The notes: a model not told the origin generated them from the sequence alone. Counted from the first letter of the stretch, positions 9,113 to 18,142 are shown. The stretch is DNA of 55,507 nucleotides from an uncultured Lachnospiraceae bacterium (GCA_910585825.1 CAJUEY010000019.1:1-55507); one strand, 5' to 3'. Program-made: numbers and translations.

Positions 9113-9385
9113 TTGGAAAGCATTTTGTGTGTGGATATTCCTGTGCAGATGATTTCCTGCACGGATACAAATGGGAAAATTACGCCGATGCGGTTTCGGT
9201 TCCGTGACAAAACCGGAGAACTCATTACGGTTACCATTGATAAAGTGTTGTCCGAAGACCGGGACAGAAACCGGGTGGGAGTGAATTTTTCATGCGCCGC
9301 CAGGATATACGGCGCAAGAAAAACATTTACGCTCTGGTATAATTATTTTGCGCATGAGTGGCGTCTTTCCCGCTTATATGTTTGA
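9113..9385 (+). CDS. Conserved-looking 90-aa protein of unknown function, TTG start
   Basis: The frame begins with TTG at 9113, 8 nt after GGAAAGGAG, and no better ATG is available. The 90-aa product (MESILCVDIPVQMISCTDTN...) is predicted to be mostly beta-strand and ends YNYFAHEWRLSRLYV. It has no signal peptide or membrane segment. It converges on the yolD gene and overlaps its 3' end by 12 bp. I do not recognise a named family. Its position beside the YolD / Y-polymerase pair suggests the three travel together, which is inference. Confidence 0.7.
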   Translation: MESILCVDIPVQMISCTDTNGKITPMRFRFRDKTGELITVTIDKVLSEDRDRNRVGVNFSCAARIYGARKTFTLWYNYFAHEWRLSRLYV

Positions 9386-9820
9386 TTCATCCATAGTTCG
9401 GAACAGTTCTCCGCTGATGGAACGGATATGTTTCATCAGAAGGGCTGTCCCGTCCGTAAAAATAATTCTGCGTTCATATTCGTCTATTTTTTTCACCCTT
9501 CCGCAGACAACTGCATAAGTTCCGCCGTTTTTTCTGCTGTCCGGCTGAAAGTATGTGAACTCAATTTCCGGTCTGTGAGCCAGATTTTCCCTGATTAACT
9601 GAAGCTGTTTATCCAACAGCTCTTTTTTGTCCTCGTCAAGTTCAGTAAAAGGGTCCGTCAGCCGTTCCGTTTCCCGGATGGCGTCGTCGTATCCGGTGAG
9701 CGCTGCAAAAGGCGAAAATTGCGCGGCGCGGTTCAGGGGCGGCATCTTGGGATGTTTTTGGGAAATGTGGTGCGGCAGATGGATAATGTCATCGTATTTA
9801 TGGCTGTTTGGATTGTTCAT
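9374..9820 (-). CDS. YolD-like protein
   Basis: The 148-aa product resembles the YolD family, which in Bacillus and relatives is encoded beside SOS-induced Y-family polymerases and may substitute for UmuD. Diagnostic elements are RAAQFSPFAALTGYDDAI near the N-terminus and the C-terminal strand region GRVKKIDEYERRIIFTDG. It overlaps the polymerase stop by 4 bp (ATGA), so the two are co-transcribed and probably coupled. Its 3' end overlaps the opposing small gene by 12 bp. Confidence 0.85.
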   Translation of the reverse strand: MNNPNSHKYDDIIHLPHHISQKHPKMPPLNRAAQFSPFAALTGYDDAIRETERLTDPFTELDEDKKELLDKQLQLIRENLAHRPEIEFTYFQPDSRKNGGTYAVVCGRVKKIDEYERRIIFTDGTALLMKHIRSISGELFRTMDESNI

Positions 9821-11343
9821 GCTCTGTGGCCTCCGATCTGGCGGTTGCGTTCCATGGCGGTAGCTCCTTCCTGCAGATTCATGCCCTTTAAGATGGCGTT
9901 TTTTCCGTATTTCTTTTTCACTGACAGCATGGCCTCCTGCAGGCTTCTTTCTTTGGAAAGTCTTTGTTCTTCCGTTTTCCGTTCCTTTTCCAGAGCCGCA
10001 TAATCGGTAAACAGGTTAAGCTGCTCAAAGCGTTCGGTTTTTGCAGCCTGTGTTTCGTCGGTCAAACGATTTGCAGTGACAGTCACACGGCGGATCAAAA
10101 GATCGGGATTTATAATGCGGTCATAAAGTTCCATGACGGCATCCGTTATAATCCGGGTGGAGGAAGTCTGGCGGTCCAGGTTGATTGTTCCGTGGGCATG
10201 TTTGGGCGTCTTTCTTCCGTAACGGTCTGTTGTGACTTCTCCGTGGTACTTCTTTTTGGTTTTCTCATTCGTAAGATTGTCAATGTCGTATCCGACAGTA
10301 AGCGTCATCTGGTCTGTGACAAGTCTTTTTTCCACAAGACTCAGAACAAGCAGATCTGTCATTTCCCGCACGATCAGCTTTCCCTTTTCGGAATCGTACG
10401 GGCATTGCAGGACCTGACCGGAACTCAGGCAGTTTGTTTCCGGCCGATAGGCCTTGATCAGATCCATGGTGGTCGGCTCAAAGCCCCATGCATGGTCGAT
10501 CAGAAGCTCCGCGTTGACGCCAAACATATGGTAAAGAAGGTCTTCGTTGTGATAATCCTGCTCTTTGCCCAGAGAGCAGCGGGCGATATCGCCCATGGTA
10601 AACAGCCCTGCGGCTTCCAGCTTTTTCTGGTATCCGTGTCCAACCCGCCAGAAATCGGTGAGAGGACGGTGATCCCATAAGAGCTTCCGGTAACTCATTT
10701 CATCTAACCAGGCAATGCGGACTCCATGCGCATCCGGTTCGACATGCTTGGCAACGATATCCATGGCTACTTTGCAGAGGTAGAGGTTTGTGCCGATTCC
10801 GGCGGCTGCAGTGATGCCCGTGCTGTCAAGGACATCCCGTATGATGGTTGAAGCCAGTTCCTTCGGCGACATGCCGTATGTTTTCAGATAATGCGTCACA
10901 TCCATAAACACTTCGTCAATGGAATAAACGTGAATGTCCTCCGGCGCGATATATTTTAAATAAGTCTGGTATATGATAGAGCTGTATTCCATGTAAAAGG
11001 CCATTCTTGGAGGGGCTATGATATAGGAAAGCTCCAGTTCCGGATGTTCTGCCAGTTCCGGCGCGTGATATGACGAGCCGGCAAATTGTCTCCTGGGGGC
11101 TTTGCTTTTTCGTTCCCGGTTGATTTCCCTTACCCGCCGGATGACTTCGAACAGCCTTGCCCTTCCGGGAATTCCGTAAGCTTTCAGAGAAGGGGACACT
11201 GCAAGACAGATTGTCTTCTCGGTTCTTTTGGCGTCCGCCACCACGAGATGCGTTTCAAGTGGGTTTAACTGCCGCTCCACGCATTCCACGGAAGCGTAGA
11301 AAGATTTCAGGTCAATCGCTATATAAATATGGCCTTCGTTCAT
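9817..11343 (-). CDS. Y-family (UmuC/DinB-like) DNA polymerase
   Basis: This 508-aa translesion polymerase begins at ATG 11343, preceded by CAGGAGG; an open frame extends further upstream but lacks a ribosome binding site. Catalytic motifs are AIDLKSFYASVE (D11) and VYSIDEVFMD. A little-finger domain follows, then a beta-clamp-binding peptide, QLNLF, near residue 440, as in UmuC/UvrX-type enzymes. A charged helical tail ends the protein. It sits behind a LexA-like operator and is coupled to yolD, so it is likely an SOS-induced mutagenic polymerase. Variant Y-polymerases with this arrangement are also common on mobile elements. Confidence 0.92.
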   Translation of the reverse strand: MNEGHIYIAIDLKSFYASVECVERQLNPLETHLVVADAKRTEKTICLAVSPSLKAYGIPGRARLFEVIRRVREINRERKSKAPRRQFAGSSYHAPELAEHPELELSYIIAPPRMAFYMEYSSIIYQTYLKYIAPEDIHVYSIDEVFMDVTHYLKTYGMSPKELASTIIRDVLDSTGITAAAGIGTNLYLCKVAMDIVAKHVEPDAHGVRIAWLDEMSYRKLLWDHRPLTDFWRVGHGYQKKLEAAGLFTMGDIARCSLGKEQDYHNEDLLYHMFGVNAELLIDHAWGFEPTTMDLIKAYRPETNCLSSGQVLQCPYDSEKGKLIVREMTDLLVLSLVEKRLVTDQMTLTVGYDIDNLTNEKTKKKYHGEVTTDRYGRKTPKHAHGTINLDRQTSSTRIITDAVMELYDRIINPDLLIRRVTVTANRLTDETQAAKTERFEQLNLFTDYAALEKERKTEEQRLSKERSLQEAMLSVKKKYGKNAILKGMNLQEGATAMERNRQIGGHRA

Positions 11344-11403
11344 GTGTAATCCTCCTGTCTGCTCTGTTACCGCATGTTTTTTGGAACAGGCTTGTAAGAT
11401 TAT

Positions 11404-11425
11404 TATAACAGAATATTTGTTCGCG
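11404..11425 (-). promoter_or_regulatory. Promoter -10 with adjacent LexA (SOS) box for the polymerase/yolD operon
   Basis: On the minus strand a perfect TATAAT (11409-11404) is preceded immediately by CGAACAAATATTCT (11425-11412), which matches the gram-positive LexA box CGAACRNRYGTTYC at 12 of 14 positions. It lies between the -35 and -10 positions, where LexA would block RNA polymerase. The -35 (around 11427-11432) is weak. Confidence 0.6.
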
Positions 11426-11585
11426 CGAAATGCTTTTTTTATATTATGAAACAATGTTATATTTCCCTGTATTTTAAATTCTAAGCGCCAGAAATCCATG
11501 AAGGAGTGTATGTACTTTTCTGAATCTATATGCTATCATGAAAAAATGGATCACTGATCATAGCCGGATTATAAATGAGACAAAG

Positions 11586-11731
11586 GTTACTGTTCGCTCC
11601 TGGACCGTGCACTGCGCTGCACGGTCACAGGCCAGTACAGTGCTGGGGCCGGAATCCGGCCTCTTGCCGTAAGGCAACTTTAAATAGGACGGATTTGTTA
11701 CTGTGAACACCATGGGTGTGAGAACAGTAAC
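11586..11731 (+). ncRNA. Candidate structured RNA or intergenic repeat element
   Basis: GTTACTGTTC (11586-11595) is the exact reverse complement of GAACAGTAAC (11722-11731) and closes a 146-nt domain. Inside are ACCGTGCA/TGCACGGT (11604-11625), GGCCGG/CCGGCC with an AAT loop (11647-11661) and GCC-GTAA-GGC with a GNRA loop (11666-11675). The last arm can instead pair with a nearer GTTACTGT (11697-11704) around ACACC/GGTGT (11707-11719), so two folds compete for the same 3' arm. It lies upstream of the promoter at 11770. It could equally be a mobile palindromic element. Confidence 0.45.
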
Positions 11732-11769
11732 AGACAAAGAACATACGCTGTCGTTGGCGCTGGTAAAAC

Positions 11770-11798
11770 TTGAAATTTAAAATATTACATGCTAATAT
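11770..11798 (+). promoter_or_regulatory. Promoter upstream of the O-antigen-ligase-like gene
   Basis: TTGAAA (11770-11775), a 17-bp spacer and TAATAT (11793-11798) lie 40 bp before the start codon. Confidence 0.5.
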
Positions 11799-11837
11799 AG
11801 GTAAGAATTACACTAGAAAGGCAGAAAGAAGAAAATT

Positions 11838-13403
11838 ATGAAAAAGAAAAAGAAACAGAAAAACAAGATAGATATTTCTGAAATATTCGGCAGAGAGATT
11901 ACATATGTATATCTGTTGGTGATGTTTGGGTTGTTTCCGGTTTTTTATCCTGGACATCTGATCGGCATCCATTCTGTAAAAAGCAGTTTTTTTACTGCTG
12001 CATCAGCAGTATATATCTGTCTGCTGGCGATTCCTTTGATCAGCCAGATTACTTTGATTACAAAACAACATCGGAATATAAAGCCAAATCTGATCAGTGG
12101 ATTTGCAATTCTCTTTCTCGTATCTGTTGCGATTTCTACATTGGCGGCGCTGAACAAAGAAAATGCAATTTATGGAAATGACAATATTAAAACAGGAGCG
12201 ATTGTACTGGCTTTTTGCGGTATAGCCTATTTTACAGTTAAGAAGTATGCCCGGTGCAACCGGACTCTGGTACTGGTTAATTTGGCTGCCAGTGCATTTA
12301 TCTATTTGAGCGGGATTTTTCTGACATGTCAGATGGATATTTTAAATATGCAGAAGAATATTATAGATGCGCAGAAAATAGCTTTTATCAGCCCTATTGG
12401 AAATGTGGATTTTAATGTTTCCTATATCAGTCTGATGCTTCCGGCGGCAATGGTAATGTTTCTGATCTGCAGGGAAACCATGTTAAGATATCTATTGGCA
12501 GTATCTGTTTATTTGGGATTTATGGATTCTTTTTGCGTTCGTACAGACAGCGGAATCATCCTGATGCTGTTTTTGATCATACTGCTGCTTTATTTTGCAT
12601 TGGAAAAGGAGCAGTGGCTAGAGAGTTATATCATCATTATTCAGATCTTTTGTGCAGCAAATATTTCCACATATTTATTAAAAACGATTTTGCAGGGGCA
12701 TATGTATCCGTTTAGCGGATTGGCTCTGTATCTGCTGAGAATAGAAACCGTTATTTTGGAATTGATTCTTTTTGCGCTTTTGTTCTGGATACGAAAAAGA
12801 AACAAAGTACCCGGAACAGAAAAACTGCTTAGTATACAAAAATATTATAAGCGGATCGGATTGTCTTTGTTTGCTGTAGGAATCGTATGGATATTGATTT
12901 CTAATCTGTTTTTAAGGGAACAGCTGACAGGAACGGTATGGGGTGCGTTCTTGCTGCAGGATAGTTTGTTTAATTACAGAGGATATATTTGGATTCGGAG
13001 TATCAAGGAGTTTGCAAAGCTTCCTCTGGTGAATCAGTTGTTCGGGTGTGGCGCGGGATGTTTTATTGATTTTATTTATCCCTCTTATGGAACAGAGATG
13101 ATAGAGACGTTTCAGGCTGCATTTTATGAACCGCATAATGATTTTGTTCAGGTGCTTATCACAACCGGAATTGCCGGAGTGATTGGTTATTTTGGCATGA
13201 TTTTCGGAACAATTGTGACAGCGTTTAAGAAAAGAAAAGAGCGGAATCTGCAGATGATCGTCATTATGGTGCTGGCAGCATATTTGTTGCAAGGGCTGGT
13301 AAACAGTTATACGATTTTTGTTATTCCCCTGGTATTTATCATCATGGGAATGGCAGGTTCTGATTCCGTAGCAGAAGAAGGATTTGAAAAAGGGAGAAAA
13401 TAG
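11838..13403 (+). CDS. O-antigen ligase / Wzy-like polytopic membrane protein
   Basis: The 521-aa product starts with a Lys-rich cytoplasmic tail (MKKKKKQKNKID) and has about 11-12 hydrophobic helices. The large loop near the C-terminus holds RGYIWIRSI, then LFGCGAGCF and EPHNDFVQVLITTGIAG. This is the Wzy_C / O-antigen ligase signature, in which the Arg and the PHN-x-F histidine are typical. In gram-positive bacteria such proteins polymerise or ligate lipid-linked glycans at the outer face of the membrane. The substrate is unknown: no glycosyltransferases lie nearby. The ribosome binding site is weak (AAAGAAG). hisA follows after 2 nt, so they are co-transcribed despite unrelated roles. Confidence 0.75.
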   Translation: MKKKKKQKNKIDISEIFGREITYVYLLVMFGLFPVFYPGHLIGIHSVKSSFFTAASAVYICLLAIPLISQITLITKQHRNIKPNLISGFAILFLVSVAISTLAALNKENAIYGNDNIKTGAIVLAFCGIAYFTVKKYARCNRTLVLVNLAASAFIYLSGIFLTCQMDILNMQKNIIDAQKIAFISPIGNVDFNVSYISLMLPAAMVMFLICRETMLRYLLAVSVYLGFMDSFCVRTDSGIILMLFLIILLLYFALEKEQWLESYIIIIQIFCAANISTYLLKTILQGHMYPFSGLALYLLRIETVILELILFALLFWIRKRNKVPGTEKLLSIQKYYKRIGLSLFAVGIVWILISNLFLREQLTGTVWGAFLLQDSLFNYRGYIWIRSIKEFAKLPLVNQLFGCGAGCFIDFIYPSYGTEMIETFQAAFYEPHNDFVQVLITTGIAGVIGYFGMIFGTIVTAFKKRKERNLQMIVIMVLAAYLLQGLVNSYTIFVIPLVFIIMGMAGSDSVAEEGFEKGRK

Positions 13404-13405
13404 CA

Positions 13406-14185
13406 GTGGAGTTTCGGCCGTGTATTGATATTCACAATGGAAAAGTAAAGCAGATAGTCGGGAGCAGTTTAAAAGATGAAGGGAACAAAGCCAAAGAAAA
13501 TTATGTTTCAGAAAGAGACAGTGCGTTTTATGCCGGTTTATATAAAAGAGACGGATTAAAAGGCGGTCATGTTATTTTGTTAAATCCGGCGGGCAGTGAG
13601 TATTATGAGGCTGCGAAGGAGCAGGTTCTGTCGGCTCTTTTGGCTTATCCCAAAGGATTGCAGGCCGGCGGCGGCATTCATGCAGAGAATGCGGAAGAGT
13701 TTCTGGCGGCAGGAGCCAGTCATGTGATTGTGACTTCGTATGTTTTTTCCAATGGAAAAGTAAATTATACCAATCTGGAAAAATTGAAACATGCAGTAGG
13801 CAGAGAGCATTTGGTGCTGGATTTAAGCTGCAGGAAACGTGAAGATGGTTATTATATAGTAACAGACCGCTGGCAGAAATTTACGGAAGAGAAGATTACT
13901 TTTTCTCTTCTGGATTATCTGATGGACTATGCGGATGAATTTTTAATCCACGCAGCAGATGTGGAAGGAAAAGCAGCGGGGATTGAACGGGAGTTGGCTG
14001 TGCTGCTTGGAAACTGGGGAAAGATACCGATTACATATGCCGGAGGCGTAGGCAGTTTTGAAGATCTGGACTTGTTAAAGGAAACAGGGCGGAACCGGTT
14101 AAATGTAACGATTGGAAGCGCGCTGGATCTTTTCGGCGGTTCTATGGAATATCAAAAAGTAATTGATTATATGAGAGCGACATAA
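13406..14185 (+). CDS. hisA: Eukaryotic-type HisA isomerase
   Basis: The 259-aa protein matches the HIS6 branch of HisA, the isomerase converting ProFAR to PRFAR in histidine synthesis. Visible features are the first-strand catalytic Asp in FRPCIDIHNGKVKQIVG, LQAGGGIH around residue 92, a VLDLSCRK segment near 139, and the phosphate-binding YAGGV and TIGSALD near the C-terminus of the TIM barrel. The start is GTG (13406) after AGGGAG. It is separated from any other his gene in this window, and its neighbours are an unrelated membrane protein and dapF. Confidence 0.85.
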   Translation: MEFRPCIDIHNGKVKQIVGSSLKDEGNKAKENYVSERDSAFYAGLYKRDGLKGGHVILLNPAGSEYYEAAKEQVLSALLAYPKGLQAGGGIHAENAEEFLAAGASHVIVTSYVFSNGKVNYTNLEKLKHAVGREHLVLDLSCRKREDGYYIVTDRWQKFTEEKITFSLLDYLMDYADEFLIHAADVEGKAAGIERELAVLLGNWGKIPITYAGGVGSFEDLDLLKETGRNRLNVTIGSALDLFGGSMEYQKVIDYMRAT

Positions 14186-14214
14186 TAGCAGAAACAAAAT
14201 CTAGGAGGCGGGAA

Positions 14215-15045
14215 ATGAAATTTACAAAAATGAATGGACTGGGCAATGATTATATTTATGTGAATTGCCTAAAAGAGAGCGTATCAGATCCTTCCGGTCT
14301 GGCAGTGAAATTAAGCGACCGTCATTTTGGCATTGGAGCAGATGGTCTGATTTTGATTAAACCTTCTGAGTCGGCGGATTTTGAAATGGATATGTACAAT
14401 GCAGACGGTTCCAGAGGCATGATGTGCGGCAATGGCATTCGTTGTGTAGCGAAATATGTTTATGATAAAGGACTGACCGACAAAACTTCAATTTCCATTG
14501 ATACCCAGGCAGGTGTGAAATATCTGGATTTGACCGTGGAGAATGGAAAAGCTGTCCTTATTCGGGTAAACATGGGCGCGCCTTCTTTTTTGGCAGAACA
14601 GGTTCCGGTGATTGCCGATACCAAAGAAGTGATTGCGGCTCCCCTTACAGTTGGAGGCGAAAAATATCAGATTACCTGTGTGTCCATGGGAAATCCCCAT
14701 TGTGTTACGTTTATAAAAGAAGATGTCAGGGAACTGGATTTAAAAGAAATAGGGCCGCTTTTTGAACGCCATAAAAGTTTTCCGGACCGGATTAATACGG
14801 AGTTTGTCAATGTCATTGACAGAAAAACGCTGCGTATGCGGGTATGGGAACGAGGAAGCGGAGAGACATTGGCCTGCGGAACAGGAGCCTGTGCAGCTGC
14901 TGTGGCTGCAATTTGCAACCGGTTGGCAGAAGAAGAAGTAACCGTTCAGCTGCTGGGAGGGGATTTGCAGATTCACTGGGATAAAAAAGCAGATATCGTC
15001 TATATGACGGGGCCGGCAGAAATAGTGTTTGACGGGGAAATTTAA
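14215..15045 (+). CDS. dapF: Diaminopimelate epimerase
   Basis: DapF interconverts LL- and meso-diaminopimelate for lysine and peptidoglycan. The 276-aa protein has the normal length, opens MKFTKMNGLGNDY and carries both active-site cysteines: Cys71 in MMCGNGIRC and the one in ETLACGTGACA near residue 222. AGGAGG precedes the ATG by 7 nt. It is followed, after the dispersed 52-bp repeat, by dapL, so the last two steps to meso-DAP lie side by side. Cytosolic and PLP-independent. Confidence 0.96.
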   Translation: MKFTKMNGLGNDYIYVNCLKESVSDPSGLAVKLSDRHFGIGADGLILIKPSESADFEMDMYNADGSRGMMCGNGIRCVAKYVYDKGLTDKTSISIDTQAGVKYLDLTVENGKAVLIRVNMGAPSFLAEQVPVIADTKEVIAAPLTVGGEKYQITCVSMGNPHCVTFIKEDVRELDLKEIGPLFERHKSFPDRINTEFVNVIDRKTLRMRVWERGSGETLACGTGACAAAVAAICNRLAEEEVTVQLLGGDLQIHWDKKADIVYMTGPAEIVFDGEI

Positions 15046-15054
15046 TAAAAACAT

Positions 15055-15172
15055 ACAATAATATGGAAATACCCTCTGGGTATCCCTTTATATGCGGAAA
15101 AGATGCACAATAATATGGAAATACCCTCCGGGCATCCCTCTATGTGCGGAAAAGATGCACAATAATATGGAA
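15055..15172. repeat. Dispersed 52-bp intergenic repeat, two full units plus a 14-nt partial
   Basis: Units 15055-15106 and 15107-15158 share the pattern ACAATAATATGGAAATACCC...GCGGAAAAGATGC; a third partial unit (15159-15172) runs into the dapL ribosome binding site. Each unit holds a small palindrome (ATACCCTCTGGGTAT in unit 1). Relatives lie at 24118-24168 and 47505-47617, again just before a start codon. Confidence 0.9.
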
Positions 15173-15185
15173 AGGAAGATAAAAT

Positions 15186-16400
15186 ATGTTTCAGATTAAT
15201 GACAATTATCAAAAGTTACCGGGAAGTTATTTATTCAGCACGATTGCAAAGAAAGTAGCAGCTTTTACCGAGGCAAATCCGGATAAGAGCATTATCCGCC
15301 TTGGCATTGGAGATGTGACACAGCCGATTGCTCCTGCAATTATTGCGGCAATGCATAAAGCAGTAGATGAAATGGGCAATGCAGCTACGTTTCACGGCTA
15401 TGCTCCGGATCTGGGCTATGATTTTTTGCGAAAAGCAATTGTAGAGAATGATTATAAAGCAAGAGGATGCGAGATTGAAGAAGATGAAATTTTTGTATCC
15501 GACGGCGCAAAAAGCGATTCTGCAAATATACAGGAGATTTTTGCAGTGAATAACCGTATTGCCGTATGCGATCCGGTTTATCCGGTTTATGTGGACTCTA
15601 ATGTTATGGCAGGCAGAACAGGAACTTACGATCCAAAAACAGAAATGTGGAGTGATGTGATTTATATGCCCTGCACAGCAGAGAACAATTTTGTGCCGGA
15701 ATTTCCAAAGGAGACGCCGGATTTGATTTATCTGTGCCTCCCCAATAATCCTACCGGCACGACATTGACCAAATCCCAGCTGCAGGAGTGGGTGGATTAT
15801 GCCAATAAAGTCGGCGCAGTCATTTTATATGACGGCGCTTATGAGGCGTATATATCAGAAGGTGATGTGGCTCACTCGATTTATGAGTGCAGCGGAGCGC
15901 AGACTTGTGCGATTGAGTTGAAGAGTTTTTCCAAAAATGCTGGATTTACCGGGGTAAGACTGGGCTATACCGTAGTGCCGAAAGCATTAAAATGTAATGG
16001 AGTCTCTCTTCGCGATATGTGGGCAAGACGCCACGGAACAAAGTTTAACGGAGCGCCTTATATCGTGCAGCGTGCGGGCGAAGCCGTTTATTCCGCCGAA
16101 GGCAAGGCGCAGTTGAAAGAGCAGGTAGCTTACTATATGAAGAATGCCGCAGTGATCAAAGCCGGTCTGAAAGATGCAGGCTATACGGTATTTGGCGGAA
16201 TCAACGCGCCTTATATCTGGTTAAAGACGCCGGATCAGATGACCTCCTGGGATTTCTTTGATTATCTTCTGGAAAAAGCCAATGTAGTAGGAACGCCGGG
16301 TTCCGGATTCGGTCCAAGCGGCGAAGGGTATTTCCGGCTGACTGCATTTGGAAGTTATGAGAATACAGAGGCGGCAGTAAAGAGGATTCAGGCATTATAG
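15186..16400 (+). CDS. dapL: LL-diaminopimelate aminotransferase
   Basis: DapL makes LL-DAP from tetrahydrodipicolinate and glutamate in one PLP-dependent step, bypassing the acylated intermediates. The 404-aa protein has RLGIGDVTQP and FHGYAPDLGYDFLR near the N-terminus, the NNPTGT motif, and the PLP lysine in SFSKNAGFTGVRLG. This agrees with the DapL branch of class I aminotransferases. Its start lies 9 nt after the GGAAAGGAAG created at the end of the 52-bp repeat array. nfo follows 9 nt downstream. Confidence 0.95.
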   Translation: MFQINDNYQKLPGSYLFSTIAKKVAAFTEANPDKSIIRLGIGDVTQPIAPAIIAAMHKAVDEMGNAATFHGYAPDLGYDFLRKAIVENDYKARGCEIEEDEIFVSDGAKSDSANIQEIFAVNNRIAVCDPVYPVYVDSNVMAGRTGTYDPKTEMWSDVIYMPCTAENNFVPEFPKETPDLIYLCLPNNPTGTTLTKSQLQEWVDYANKVGAVILYDGAYEAYISEGDVAHSIYECSGAQTCAIELKSFSKNAGFTGVRLGYTVVPKALKCNGVSLRDMWARRHGTKFNGAPYIVQRAGEAVYSAEGKAQLKEQVAYYMKNAAVIKAGLKDAGYTVFGGINAPYIWLKTPDQMTSWDFFDYLLEKANVVGTPGSGFGPSGEGYFRLTAFGSYENTEAAVKRIQAL

Positions 16401-16409
16401 GAGGAGAGC

Positions 16410-17240
16410 ATGATCTATATCGGCAGCCATATATCGGCGGCAAAGGGTTATGAGGCAATGGGAAAACAGGCTTTAAAGCTGGGAGCGAATACATTTGCAT
16501 TTTTTACCAGAAATCCAAGAGGAGGCAAAGCAAAGGAAATAGATCCTGTAGATGTGGAGAAATTTCTCGCACTGGCAAAAGAGCACGACTTTGGAAAGTT
16601 GGTAACTCATGCGCCATATACCATGAATGCTTGTGCCGCCAAAGAAGACATTCGCAGATTTGCAAGGGAAACGTTAGAAGATGATCTTAAGCGAATGGAG
16701 TTTACGCCGGGAAATTATTACAACTTTCATCCCGGTTCCCATGTGGGACAGGGGGCGGATGTGGGAATTGATCTGATCGCGGAATTGTTAAATGAAGTGC
16801 TGAAACCAGAGCAGACCACCACCGTGCTGTTGGAAACTATGGCGGGAAAAGGCTCTGAAATCGGGCGGAATTTTCAGGAACTACAGTCTATACTGGAACG
16901 GGTAACTCTGAGAGAAAAAATGGGTGTGTGTCTGGATACCTGTCATATCTGGGATGGCGGATACGATATTGTAAATGATCTGGAAGGGGTTCTGGCAGAA
17001 TTTGACCAGATCATCGGTTTGGAACATCTGAAAGCAATTCATATGAATGACAGTATGAATTCCCTGGGCAGCCATAAGGACAGGCATGAGAAGATTGGAC
17101 AGGGACAGATTGGATTAGAGGCCATGGAACGGATTATTAATCATCCGAAACTGCAGGGCAGACCTGTGATTTTAGAGACGCCGAATGACGATGAAGGCTG
17201 GGCCAAAGAGATTGCGATGCTTAGAAATCTGCATAAATAA
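16410..17240 (+). CDS. nfo: Endonuclease IV (AP endonuclease)
   Basis: The 276-aa protein is a full-length endonuclease IV, cleaving DNA 5' to abasic sites in base-excision repair with a tri-zinc centre. Metal-binding motifs are GSHISAAKG at the N-terminus, FHPGSHVGQG near 108, LLETMAGKG, CLDTCHIWDGGYD, HMNDS, and GSHKDRHEKIGQG near the C-terminus. AGGAGAG precedes the start. It is tightly linked to dapL and ended by a strong terminator, so the dap genes and nfo may share a message. Confidence 0.96.
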   Translation: MIYIGSHISAAKGYEAMGKQALKLGANTFAFFTRNPRGGKAKEIDPVDVEKFLALAKEHDFGKLVTHAPYTMNACAAKEDIRRFARETLEDDLKRMEFTPGNYYNFHPGSHVGQGADVGIDLIAELLNEVLKPEQTTTVLLETMAGKGSEIGRNFQELQSILERVTLREKMGVCLDTCHIWDGGYDIVNDLEGVLAEFDQIIGLEHLKAIHMNDSMNSLGSHKDRHEKIGQGQIGLEAMERIINHPKLQGRPVILETPNDDEGWAKEIAMLRNLHK

Positions 17241-17250
17241 ATGAAATGAA

Positions 17251-17294
17251 AAAGAAACCGCAGAGCGGGGAACTGCTTTGCGGTTTCTTTTTTT
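17251..17294 (+). terminator. Strong rho-independent terminator after nfo
   Basis: A perfect 12-bp stem (AAAGAAACCGCA / TGCGGTTTCTTT) is followed by a T run. Confidence 0.93.
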
Positions 17295-17468
17295 GCATCG
17301 GCGATCAGAGAATGCTGCCGGCGGCAAGTTTACAATCGTCAATTTAAAAGGTCTTAAGTATTTTTAAAGGAAAACACAGGAATCCTTAACAAAGAATTTA
17401 TTCTTGTGTGGTATACTGTCAAAAACAAAAGAGGAACAATAAATGGAGAATCGGAGGTGACCGAATCA

Positions 17469-18032
17469 ATGAAAGGTAAGAAAGCGCTGACAGTATCTGT
17501 GATCATGTTTTGTATTTTTGTGTTTGTCGTAATTGGAAAAGCATATCTGGATGGAAAATTTGAATCTGTGGAAACACTGCAGGAGTATATCAAAGGATTT
17601 GGCATATTTGGTCCGGTGGCGCTGATCATTCTTCAGGCAATACAGGTGATTTTTCCTATATTACCTGGATTTTTGGGTTGTGCTGTGGGAGCCGTTCTGT
17701 TTGGAAGCGCAGGCGGGTTTTGGTGCAACTATATAGGAATATCTGCAGGGTCGATTATCGCCTTTCTTCTGGCAAAAAAATACGGAATCAAACTGGTGGA
17801 GAAATTATTCCCCAAAGACCAGTATGAAAAATATTCCGGCTGGGCAGGAAAAAGCAAATCCTATGTGGCTTTTTTGTTTCTGGGTATGGCATTGCCGTTG
17901 TTTCCGGATGACTTTTTCTGCTATTTTTCCGGATTGACCAAGATGCGAGCAGAAAAGTTTGCGGCGATTATTGTGTTGGGAAAGCCATGGTGTATTCTGG
18001 CATATAGCCTGGCATTTGCAGCAGCAGTCTGA
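17469..18032 (+). CDS. TVP38/TMEM64 (VTT-domain) membrane protein
   Basis: From ATG 17469 (GGAGGTGA 11 nt upstream) the product is 187 aa. The frame extends upstream but without a suitable ribosome binding site. It has an N-terminal helix, then the VTT-domain pattern: GPVALIILQAIQVIFPILPGFLGCAVGAVLFG, a re-entrant Gly/Pro-rich region, FLLAKKYG, and FLFLGMALPLFPDDF. This is typical of the DedA-like SNARE-associated superfamily, some members of which move lipids between leaflets. It is monocistronic, between two terminators. Substrate unknown. Confidence 0.82.
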   Translation: MKGKKALTVSVIMFCIFVFVVIGKAYLDGKFESVETLQEYIKGFGIFGPVALIILQAIQVIFPILPGFLGCAVGAVLFGSAGGFWCNYIGISAGSIIAFLLAKKYGIKLVEKLFPKDQYEKYSGWAGKSKSYVAFLFLGMALPLFPDDFFCYFSGLTKMRAEKFAAIIVLGKPWCILAYSLAFAAAV

Positions 18033-18094
18033 GAGGAGCAGAACCTGCATTTTGGGCTGGTGAGGCTGTGATGATAATTTTAAGAGAAATGAAT

Positions 18095-18142
18095 GGATTA
18101 GGCCAAAATTCCTGAAACAGGAACTGCCTGATCCGTTTTTAT
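18095..18142 (+). terminator. Rho-independent terminator after the TVP38-family gene
   Basis: GGATTAGGC/GCCTGATCC and the inner TTCCTG/CAGGAA stem with an AAA loop are followed by GTTTTTATTTT. Confidence 0.85.
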
